A stretch of 53,591 nucleotides of DNA. Source: Wenzhouxiangella sp. GTDB lineage: Bacteria; Pseudomonadota; Gammaproteobacteria; Xanthomonadales; Wenzhouxiangellaceae. Of this stretch, positions 42,805 through 50,018 are shown piece by piece. Location: NCBI GenBank assembly GCA_007123575.1, contig SKKV01000164.1, positions 1 to 53,591 of the forward strand, written 5' to 3'. Positions within the stretch are counted from its first letter, which is position 1; the number at the start of each line of letters is the position of its first letter. Made by a program: the position numbers and the translations under genes. The notes beneath the pieces are model-generated. The model was not told the origin of the DNA, did not search any database, and saw only the letters and a program-made list of their open reading frames with translations.

Positions 42805-44052
42805 TCAGCCGAAGCGGCGCATCAACAGAGAGCCGTTGGTGCCCCCAAAGCCGAAGGAATTCGACAGCGCATAATCGACCTGTACTTCGCGCGCCTGATG
42901 CGGCACCAGGTCCAACCCCTGACATTCCGGATCGGGCTGGTCCAGATTGATGGTCGGCGGAATGACGCCGTCGCGCAAGGCCAGGACGCTGATCACGGCC
43001 TCGATGCCGCCGGCCGCGCCCAGCAGGTGACCGGTCATTGACTTCGTCGAGCTGATCATCAGCTTGTCGCAGTGCTGGCCAAAAACGCTGCGGATGGCTT
43101 CGCACTCAGCTCGATCGCCGACCTGGGTCGACGTGCCGTGGGCATTGATATAACCCACATCGCTGGCATCGATGCCCGCATCCTTGATCGCACTGGCCAT
43201 GCAGCGTGCCGCGCCTTCGCCGCCGTCCGGCGGTGAAGTGATGTGGTAAGCATCGGCACTGCGTCCGTAGCCGACCAATTCGGCGTAGATGCGCGCGCCA
43301 CGCCTGCGAGCGTGCTCCAGCTCTTCAACGACAACCACGCCGGCACCGTTGCTGAGCACGAATCCATCGCGGTCAACGTCCCAAGGGCGGCTGGCCCGTT
43401 CCGGGTCATCGTTTCTGGTCGACAAGGCGCGGGCCGCGGTAAAGCCGCCGTAAGCGGTGGGCGTAGTGCCGTATTCAGCCCCACCGGCAACCATGACATC
43501 GGCATCACCGTAGGCGATCATTCGCGCCGCCTCGCCAATGCAATGCGTGGCCGTGGTGCAGGCGGTGACGATAGACAGGTTCGGCCCCTTGAATCCGTAG
43601 CGGATCGAGATGTTGCCGGCGATCATGTTGATGATGCAGCCGGGGACGAAGAACGGCGAAATTCGCCGCGGACCACTGTCCAGGTAAATCTGGTAGGTCT
43701 TTTCGATGGTTTCAATACCACCGATGCCGGAGCCGACGGCCAGGCCGAAACGCTCCGCGCTGCTGGGCTGGGCTTCCAGCCCGGCATCTTCGATGGCTTG
43801 AATGCAAGCCGCCATGCCGTAATGGATAAACGGGTCGGACTTCCGGGCCTCTTTTGGAGACAGGTAGCGGTCCAGGTCAAAATCCCGGACCTCACCGGCA
43901 ATCCGAGCGCTGAAGCGCTCGGCATCGAAAGCGGTCAAGGGTCCTATGCCACTGCGCCCGTTACGTATGGCGTCCCAGGCGCTGGGCACATCGTTGCCGA
44001 CGGGCGTGACGCAGCCCAAGCCGGTGACCACGATTCGACGATCACCGCGCAT
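42805..44052 (-). CDS. fabF: 3-oxoacyl-[acyl-carrier-protein] synthase II
   Basis: 415 residues. Elongating condensing enzyme of type II fatty acid synthesis, with the nucleophilic cysteine in IVTACTTATHCIGEA and the active histidines in NAHGTSTQVGD and TKSMTGHLLGAAGG. The GVVVVEELEHARRRGARIYAELVGYG segment is also standard. It is 56 bases after acpP. The next gene in the direction of transcription is pabB. Confidence 0.95.
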   Translation of the reverse strand: MRGDRRIVVTGLGCVTPVGNDVPSAWDAIRNGRSGIGPLTAFDAERFSARIAGEVRDFDLDRYLSPKEARKSDPFIHYGMAACIQAIEDAGLEAQPSSAERFGLAVGSGIGGIETIEKTYQIYLDSGPRRISPFFVPGCIINMIAGNISIRYGFKGPNLSIVTACTTATHCIGEAARMIAYGDADVMVAGGAEYGTTPTAYGGFTAARALSTRNDDPERASRPWDVDRDGFVLSNGAGVVVVEELEHARRRGARIYAELVGYGRSADAYHITSPPDGGEGAARCMASAIKDAGIDASDVGYINAHGTSTQVGDRAECEAIRSVFGQHCDKLMISSTKSMTGHLLGAAGGIEAVISVLALRDGVIPPTINLDQPDPECQGLDLVPHQAREVQVDYALSNSFGFGGTNGSLLMRRFG

Positions 44053-44108
44053 GCTGCCGCTCCGGCCGAGTAATCGACACGATACCCTGGTTCATCGACA
44101 AGCGTCCT

Positions 44109-44348
44109 TTACTGATCGACGTTGCTCTTGATGTAGTCAATCGCCTGCTGAACGCTGGTGATCTTCTCGGCCTCTTCGTCCGGAATCTCGCATTCGAACT
44201 CTTCTTCCAGCGCCATCACCAGTTCGACGGTGTCCAAAGAGTCTGCTCCCAGATCATCAACGAAGGAAGCGCTGGGAGTGACTTCCTCTTCCTTGACACC
44301 CAGCTGCTCGATAACGATTTTCTTGACGCGATCTTCAATACTGCTCAT
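44109..44348 (-). CDS. acpP: Acyl carrier protein
   Basis: 79 residues, acidic. The phosphopantetheine attachment site is Ser37 in DLGADSLDTVELVMALEEEF, the classical ACP motif, followed by the EIPDEEAEKI helix. It carries the growing chain between Fab enzymes. AGAGGA precedes the ATG by a usual distance. The 161 bases between it and fabG include an AT-rich stretch (44465-44500) and probably a separate promoter. Confidence 0.97.
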   Translation of the reverse strand: MSSIEDRVKKIVIEQLGVKEEEVTPSASFVDDLGADSLDTVELVMALEEEFECEIPDEEAEKITSVQQAIDYIKSNVDQ

Positions 44349-44389
44349 TGTTGCTTGTCCTCTAGAGAAGGGTTTTTCAAAGCCGCCAC

Positions 44390-44395
44390 ATTGTA
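44390..44395 (-). promoter_or_regulatory. Possible -10 box of an acpP promoter
   Basis: TACAAT on the minus strand, 42 bases before the acpP start. The matching -35 region is weak (CTGGCG at 18 bases), so this is only a candidate. Confidence 0.3.
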
Positions 44396-44509
44396 GTGAA
44401 GTCGAGACGGCTTCGCCAGTTTGAACATGAAGCAGGCGAATGGCCCTTGTGCTTCCCGAAATAGTGAAAATGTATTTTTATTAGTATGTTAATAACGACT
44501 CATGACAAA

Positions 44510-45259
44510 TCATGTCATGTACATGCCGCCGTTGACATGCACCGTCTGGCCGGTAATGTAGGCCCCGCCCGGTCCAGCCAGAAAGCCGACGCAGGCAGCG
44601 ATGTCCGATGGCTCACCAAGACGTCCCAGAGGGATTGTACCCTTTAGACGGTCGCGCTGGGTCTCGTCCAGTGCCCGAGTCATATCCGTGTCGATAAATC
44701 CGGGCGCAATCACGTTCGCCGTAATGCCGCGCGCCCCCAGTTCGTGAGCCACGGCGCGCGAAAAGCCCGCCAGGCCGGCCTTGGCCGCACAGTAGTTGGC
44801 TTGGCCCGGGTTGCCGGCGTAGCCGACCACCGAAGAAATGCCGATGATGCGACCGAAGCGAGCCTTCAGCATGCCGCGCAGGCAGGCCCGGGTCACACGC
44901 ATCGCGCCGCGCAGGTTGGTATCCAGCACATCATCCCAGTCCTCGTCTTTCATGCGCATCAAGAGCTGGTCGCGAGTGATGGCGGCATTATTGACCAGGA
45001 TGGCGATCGGGCCGGCCTGGCCGGAGACCTCGGCGACGGTCGCGGCGATGGCTTCGCCGTCGGTCACGTTCAGGACCAGACCGCAACCGGCGCCCAGGGA
45101 CTCACTGATGGCCTCGGCGCCGCCTTCGGTTGTGGCCGTGCCGAACACCTCGGCCCCGAGTTCTTTCAGCCACAAAGCGGTGGCATGCCCGATGCCGCGG
45201 CTGGCGCCTGTCACCAGGGCGCACTTTCCGTCCAGGCGATAGCTGTCAATTGCACTCAT
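44510..45259 (-). CDS. fabG: 3-oxoacyl-[acyl-carrier-protein] reductase
   Basis: 249-residue NADPH-dependent short-chain dehydrogenase, reducing 3-oxoacyl-ACP. VTGASRGIGHA is the cofactor motif, NNAAITRDQLLMRM the NAG region, and the catalytic Ser-Tyr-Lys is seen in GISSVVGYAGNPGQANYCAAKAG. The C terminus ends TGQTVHVNGGMYMT. The ATG at 45259 is preferred over a TTG one codon earlier because GGAG precedes it by nine bases. A small palindrome straddles its stop codon. Confidence 0.96.
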   Translation of the reverse strand: MSAIDSYRLDGKCALVTGASRGIGHATALWLKELGAEVFGTATTEGGAEAISESLGAGCGLVLNVTDGEAIAATVAEVSGQAGPIAILVNNAAITRDQLLMRMKDEDWDDVLDTNLRGAMRVTRACLRGMLKARFGRIIGISSVVGYAGNPGQANYCAAKAGLAGFSRAVAHELGARGITANVIAPGFIDTDMTRALDETQRDRLKGTIPLGRLGEPSDIAACVGFLAGPGGAYITGQTVHVNGGMYMT

Positions 45260-45306
45260 CAAGATTCTCCTGTGAAACTGTTGGTGAGACTCAGGCCACC
45301 GCCTGC

Positions 45307-46254
45307 TCAGGACGCCGTCGACTTAAGCTCGCCAACGGCGCTTTCGATCAGGTCGGGCTGCTCCAGCGCCACCCACTTGATGCTGCGGTCGATGCGCCGG
45401 CCAAGACCGGACAATACGCGACCCGGCCCGCACTCGGCCATGGCAACCGTGCCCTGCCCAATCAGGGTCTGGATTGATTCGGTCCAGCGTACCGGCGAGT
45501 GAAGCTGGGCTACCAGCGCTTGGCGAATGGATTGCGGATCATCGTGCCGCTGCACGTCGGCGTTATGCAGCACGGGAATTTCAGGAGCGCGAACCTCGAC
45601 CGCGGTCAGCACTTCGGCCAGGGCCTCGGCGGCGCTACGCATTAGCGGACTGTGCGAAGGCACGCTGACCGGCAGGATCATGGCTCGCTTGGCGCCGGCA
45701 TCGCGGCACTTGTGCATGGCACGCTCGACGGCCGCGGCGTTGCCGGCGATCACGATCTGGCCCGGAGAATTGAAGTTGGCCGGGGCCACGACCTGGTCTT
45801 CCGCAGCTTCCCGGCAGATTGCGGCAACGACCTCGTCATCGAGCCCCAGAACGGCGGCCATGGCACCATCGCCCTCAGGCACGGCCTGCTGCATCAGGCG
45901 GCCGCGCTCGGCAACCACGCGCACCGCATCCTCGAAGGCCAGTGCGCCGGCTGCGACCAACGCTGAATACTCGCCCAGGCTATGCCCGGCGAGAATGGCA
46001 GGCGTAGGACCGTCCAGCGCCTGCCAGACGCGCCAAACGGCAATGCCGCCGGCCAGCATCGCTGGCTGGGTCAGTTCGGTACGGTTGAGTTCTTCGACCG
46101 GTCCATCCTTGACCAGTGTCCACAGATCGGTGCCCAGCACCAGGCTGGCTTGATCGAAGGTTTCACGAACCTGACCATGTGACGCTGCCAGATCGGCCAG
46201 CATGCCGACCGACTGCGATCCCTGGCCCGGAAACAACAGGGCTAGTTGAGACAT
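45307..46254 (-). CDS. fabD: Malonyl CoA-acyl carrier protein transacylase
   Basis: 315 residues. Moves malonyl groups from CoA to ACP. LALLFPGQGSQSVGM, the nucleophile motif GHSLGEYSALVAAGAL, AVLGLDDEVVAAIC and the PVSVPSHSPLM histidine segment are all canonical. It lies between fabH and fabG as in E. coli, with 87 bases to fabH and 47 to fabG. Confidence 0.96.
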   Translation of the reverse strand: MSQLALLFPGQGSQSVGMLADLAASHGQVRETFDQASLVLGTDLWTLVKDGPVEELNRTELTQPAMLAGGIAVWRVWQALDGPTPAILAGHSLGEYSALVAAGALAFEDAVRVVAERGRLMQQAVPEGDGAMAAVLGLDDEVVAAICREAAEDQVVAPANFNSPGQIVIAGNAAAVERAMHKCRDAGAKRAMILPVSVPSHSPLMRSAAEALAEVLTAVEVRAPEIPVLHNADVQRHDDPQSIRQALVAQLHSPVRWTESIQTLIGQGTVAMAECGPGRVLSGLGRRIDRSIKWVALEQPDLIESAVGELKSTAS

Positions 46255-46341
46255 GTTCCCTCTGCTTTTCGCTTTATAGTGAGTTTATGGGTTACTCGCG
46301 GCGTCAGCTTGATCGTCAGAGAAGATTGAACGTCTCTGAAT

Positions 46342-47307
46342 TCAGTAAACGATAAGGGCTGCGCCCCAGGTAAAGCCGCCACCGAAGGCTTCCAGAAGCA
46401 GCTTTTCTCCGCGCTGAACGCGACCGGAGCGAATGGCATGATCCAGCGCCAGCGGCACCGAGGCTGCCGAGGTATTGCCGTGGCGGTCGACGGTGACGAT
46501 GACCTGGTCCATCGACATCTGCAGTTTCTTGGCGGTGGCCTTGATGATACGCAGGTTGGCCTGGTGCGGAATCAACCAGTCTAAGTCCGTTTTCTCCAAC
46601 TGGTTCGCCGCCAGGGTTTCGTCGACGATGCGGCCCAGGGTATTGACCGCGACCTTGAACACCTCATTGCCGCGCATGCTGACCCGAACGCCGCCGTCAG
46701 GCTCGGCTTTGAAACCGCTGGATACACCAACGTCGGTCTTCAGCAGATCGCCATAGCCGCCGTTGGCGTGGATATGTGTCGACAGAATGCCCGGCTCGTT
46801 GTCGGCGCAGAGCACGGCCGCGCCGGCACCATCGCCGAACAACACGCAGGTGCCGCGATCATTCCAGTCGAGAATCCGGGTCAGGGTCTCGGCCCCGACC
46901 ACCAGTACGCGCTTGGCGGTGCCTGCCCGGATGAACTGATCGGCCACGGAAAGCGCGTAGATAAACCCGGAACAGGCGGCATTGACGTCGAACGCACCGC
47001 ACTCGCCAAGCCCCAGGCGATGTTGCAACAGGCAGGCCGTGGAGGGGAACACCAGGTCTGGGGTTGTCGTGCCTACGATCAGCAAATCGATCTCGGAAGG
47101 CTTGACGCCGGCGGCTTCCAGCGCACGCAATGCAGCCTGTTCGGCCAGATCGCCGGTGGTCTGGCCGTCAGCGGCCACTCGACGCTCGCAGATGCCGGTG
47201 CGCTCGCGAATCCACTGGTCCGAGGTGTCGACCATGGTTTCCAGTTCACGATTGGTAAGCACCCTGTCGGGCAAGTAACTTCCGGTACCGGCAATACGTG
47301 CGTACAT
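46342..47307 (-). CDS. fabH: 3-oxoacyl-[acyl-carrier-protein] synthase III
   Basis: 321 residues. Starts fatty acid chains by condensing acetyl-CoA (or another short acyl-CoA) with malonyl-ACP. The catalytic triad is visible as Cys in VNAACSGFIYALS, His in PHQANLRII and Asn in HGNTSAAS. The ATG at 47307 is taken in preference to a TTG three codons before; GGAGTTTGACC lies upstream. It is 82 bases after plsX. Confidence 0.95.
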   Translation of the reverse strand: MYARIAGTGSYLPDRVLTNRELETMVDTSDQWIRERTGICERRVAADGQTTGDLAEQAALRALEAAGVKPSEIDLLIVGTTTPDLVFPSTACLLQHRLGLGECGAFDVNAACSGFIYALSVADQFIRAGTAKRVLVVGAETLTRILDWNDRGTCVLFGDGAGAAVLCADNEPGILSTHIHANGGYGDLLKTDVGVSSGFKAEPDGGVRVSMRGNEVFKVAVNTLGRIVDETLAANQLEKTDLDWLIPHQANLRIIKATAKKLQMSMDQVIVTVDRHGNTSAASVPLALDHAIRSGRVQRGEKLLLEAFGGGFTWGAALIVY

Positions 47308-47389
47308 TCCGGTCAAACTCCCATTTGGCGATTGCTTGGTTGCATGATCAAAGCGCTAGAACTGGCGTAGATAGGATCCCGGTTGCTGT

Positions 47390-48385
47390 TCAGTAGCTCG
47401 AGAGCAGCTGTTGCTCCAGGCGGCTGATCATGTCGCCTTTGACCTGAAGCGCGGCCAGTTCGAGCGCCCGGGCAAAGCCTCGGGCGCAGGTGCCACCGTG
47501 ACTCTTGATCACCGTGCCGCGCACACCCAGCATTGGCGCTCCATTATGCCGTGCCGGCTCCAGGCTGTCATGCAGACCCTTCAGGCGGCCCTTGGCCATC
47601 CAGCCGCACAAGCTTCCTTGAAACGTCGACTTGATCCGTGAAAACAGCAGCTTGACCGAGCCTTCCGCGCTTTTCAACAACACGTTACCGGCAAAACCAT
47701 CGCAGACGACCAGGTCGACGCGGCCGGTAAACACCTGGTCGGCCTCAATGAAGCCGGCATAGTCCAGGCTGCTGTCTTCATCGATCAGGCGCGCTGCTTC
47801 GCGAATCACATCTGGGCCCTTGCCGGGCTCGGTGCCCACGTTGAGCAGGCCAATGCGCGGCTTTTCGCCTTCAATGACCGTGCAGGCGACGTTGCCAAGC
47901 TGGGCGAATTCGAGCAGCCGGCGAGCATCTACGTGCAGGTTGGCACCCAGGTCCAGCATCCAGACCGGGCGGCCCAGGGAAGGAATGGCGGCCATCAGCG
48001 CGGGGCGCTCAACGCCGGGAAGCGTGCCCAGCAAATGGCGCGACAAGGCCATCAGGGCACCGGTGCTGCCGCCGCTCACAACCGCGTCGGCCTCGCCTTC
48101 CTTGACCATCTCCAATGCGCGCCACATGGTGCTGCCGCGACCGCGGCGAATCGCGCCGGCAGCGTTCATATCAGCCGGTAAAGCCAGATCGCAAGGGATG
48201 ATATCGACTGCCCGGTCAGACAGACGGCTGGCTAGATGCCCGGCGGTACTGGCTTCGGCCAGCACCTTCGCGCTCAATTCCGGCTGCCGGGCCAGCGTCT
48301 GCTTGATGGCGTCGACAATGACGTCGAAGCCGCCGTCAGTGCCGGCGGCATCGATGGCAATGCTAAGCCGCGCTTGCCCGGTCAT
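47390..48385 (-). CDS. plsX: Phosphate acyltransferase PlsX
   Basis: 331 residues. Makes acyl-phosphate from acyl-ACP for glycerol-3-phosphate acylation. SIAIDAAGTDGG (a variant of the usual DxMGGD beginning), VVSGGSTGALMALSRHLLGTLPGVERPAL, LDLGANLHVDARRL, NVGTEPGKG and VCDGFAGNVLLKSAEG identify it. The substitution of AGTDGG for the usual MGGDxG is mild but worth noting. It lies 13 bases after rpmF. Confidence 0.93.
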   Translation of the reverse strand: MTGQARLSIAIDAAGTDGGFDVIVDAIKQTLARQPELSAKVLAEASTAGHLASRLSDRAVDIIPCDLALPADMNAAGAIRRGRGSTMWRALEMVKEGEADAVVSGGSTGALMALSRHLLGTLPGVERPALMAAIPSLGRPVWMLDLGANLHVDARRLLEFAQLGNVACTVIEGEKPRIGLLNVGTEPGKGPDVIREAARLIDEDSSLDYAGFIEADQVFTGRVDLVVCDGFAGNVLLKSAEGSVKLLFSRIKSTFQGSLCGWMAKGRLKGLHDSLEPARHNGAPMLGVRGTVIKSHGGTCARGFARALELAALQVKGDMISRLEQQLLSSY

Positions 48386-48398
48386 GGAAACTCAGGGC

Positions 48399-48608
48399 TT
48401 ATCCCTGGACTTCTTCTTCGTCGTCTTCGAACTCAGGGGCCACTTCAATGACCTGACGGCCACGATAGAAGCCTTCCGGCGACACGTGGTGACGACGATG
48501 GGTTTCGCCGGTTGCTGCTTCTTCCGACAGTGTCGGGGCCGACAGACTGTCGTGCGAACGACGCATGCCGCGCTTTGACGGGGTTTTACGATTTTGTTGA
48601 ACAGCCAT
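48399..48608 (-). CDS. rpmF: 50S ribosomal protein L32
   Basis: 69 residues. MAVQQNRKTPSKRGMRRSHD is the conserved L32 head and HRRHHVSPEGFYRGRQVI the conserved central segment. Like the E. coli protein it lacks the zinc cysteines of some L32 forms; the acidic tail EFEDDEEEVQG is longer than usual. GGAG precedes the start. Adjacent to yceD and plsX, the standard order. Confidence 0.95.
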   Translation of the reverse strand: MAVQQNRKTPSKRGMRRSHDSLSAPTLSEEAATGETHRRHHVSPEGFYRGRQVIEVAPEFEDDEEEVQG

Positions 48609-48631
48609 GATCCGTACTCCAGAACGATCAA

Positions 48632-49138
48632 TTAGGTTTCGCGTTTCTTTCTCAATTCGGCCAGCACTTCAAATGGCCGCTGGGTTTCTTCCTGTATCGC
48701 TTCGGCCTGCCCTACCGGGCTTGAATCCGGATCAACCGGAACCAGCGGCAAGCCAAGCAAGACTTCCTCTTCAACCAGGCCGGCCAGTGCCAGACGCTGG
48801 TCGGGGCAAAGGACCGGCTCGTAATCATCGGGCAGCGCTTCGGCCTCATTTTCACTCGCCACAACACCGACCACCGATTGACTTTCGAGCGGCTGGGCAA
48901 ACACCTTCAAGGTCCGCTGACAACGCATCGGCACCGATCCGGAAATTGCCACATCCACTTTGACCTGACGCAATTCGTTGCGCGAAAAGGCCACGGTAAA
49001 ATCGATTTCGTGATCGTCGTTGGCAACAACCAGGTCGGCAACGCGCGGCATACGCGCTAGCGGCATGGTTCCAGCGAACTCCCGGCGGGCCGAAGCGGCC
49101 CGATCCGGATTCACCCAATCGGGAAAGTCTCGCGACAT
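48632..49138 (-). CDS. yceD: YceD family protein (DUF177), ribosome-assembly linked
   Basis: 168 residues. VDVAISGSVPMRCQRTLKVFA and VLCPDQRLALAGLVEEEVLLGLPLVP match the YceD/DUF177 family that always precedes rpmF and is implicated in 23S rRNA processing or accumulation. The conserved CQR and the LxLPxVP loop are present. It starts the long minus-strand cluster and is divergent from maf. Confidence 0.9.
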   Translation of the reverse strand: MSRDFPDWVNPDRAASARREFAGTMPLARMPRVADLVVANDDHEIDFTVAFSRNELRQVKVDVAISGSVPMRCQRTLKVFAQPLESQSVVGVVASENEAEALPDDYEPVLCPDQRLALAGLVEEEVLLGLPLVPVDPDSSPVGQAEAIQEETQRPFEVLAELRKKRET

Positions 49139-49218
49139 AAGCCGCCCATTATATCATTGACTTACAGCGATCCACAATAACGATGGGCTTTAAAGCCCCA
49201 ACGTATCAAGGAGTCTTC

Positions 49219-49800
49219 ATGCCAGCCCTGATTCTTGCCTCCGGCTCGGTCTATCGCCGACAGATGCTGACCCGTCTGGACCTGGATTTCGACGTCATCC
49301 CGGCCAATATCGACGAATCTGCCCGGCCAGGAGAAGGCGGTCAGGCCCTGGCCGAGCGACTGAGCCTGGAGAAAGCGCTGGCCGTGGCCGGAAACTACCC
49401 GGAGGCGGTGGTCATCGGCGCCGATCAGGTCGCCGAGTGCGGCGACAGGCTGCTGGGAAAGCCCGGCACGGCCGAGCGGGCCAGGGAGCAGCTGGCCCTG
49501 GTAAGCGGTCAGACAGTGGTCTTCCACAGCGCCATGACAATGGTTCGAGGCACGCAGCGCGCGCAGGCCGTGGTACCGACAACCCTGAAGATGCGGGCGC
49601 TCAGCCCAGAGCGCATCGCTGCCTACGTGGCGCGCGACAAGCCGTTTGACTGTGCCGGCGCCATGCGCAGCGAGTCGTTTGGCGTTGCCATGGTCGAAAG
49701 CATTGAAAGCGACGACCCCACCGCCTTGATCGGGCTGCCGCTGATCCGCTGCGTGCAGATGCTCGAGCAATTCGGAATCGACTGCCTCGGCGCCGGGTAA
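49219..49800 (+). CDS. Maf family nucleoside triphosphate pyrophosphatase
   Basis: 193 residues. LILASGSVYRRQMLTRL is the N-terminal Maf motif with the conserved serine, and VVIGADQVAECGDRLLGKPGT, followed later by AGAMRSESFGVAMVESIESDDPTALIGLPL, is characteristic of the YceF branch that hydrolyses m7GTP-like nucleotides to monophosphates. AAGGAG lies six bases before the ATG at 49219; the frame extends 12 codons upstream but without a site. Position head-to-head with yceD is as in E. coli (yceF). Confidence 0.93.
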   Translation: MPALILASGSVYRRQMLTRLDLDFDVIPANIDESARPGEGGQALAERLSLEKALAVAGNYPEAVVIGADQVAECGDRLLGKPGTAERAREQLALVSGQTVVFHSAMTMVRGTQRAQAVVPTTLKMRALSPERIAAYVARDKPFDCAGAMRSESFGVAMVESIESDDPTALIGLPLIRCVQMLEQFGIDCLGAG

Positions 49801-49816
49801 TGTTAGACTGGAGCGG

Positions 49817-49960
49817 TATTATTAAACCGGCAACGAAATACCTACGGTATTCGTTGCGCGGCATTTGCGGCGCATGTCCGCAAATGCCTTCGCTTCGCGA
49901 CCCCGGCCGTTCCGGCCGGGCATTAACCCGGCAACCTGTTTGGTTGCCGGGTTAATAAAA
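49817..49960. repeat. 144-base MITE-like element with terminal inverted repeats
   Basis: The ends are 16 of 18 identical when one is inverted (TATTATTAAACCGGCAAC at 49817-49834; TTTTATTAACCCGGCAAC on the minus strand at 49960-49943). Inside are four successive hairpins: 49831-49856 (CAACGAATACC type), 49860-49888 (11-pair stem around GGCATTTGCGG), 49902-49920 (CCCGGCCG/CGGCCGGG) and 49922-49956 (15-pair stem around ATTAACCCGGCAACC). It has no coding potential and fills the gap between maf and fadJ. Confidence 0.6.
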
Positions 49961-50018
49961 CCTCGGGTCCGGTGGAAATTCGGGCCTGACCATACGCACC
50001 TGAATGGAGTAATGCTGG

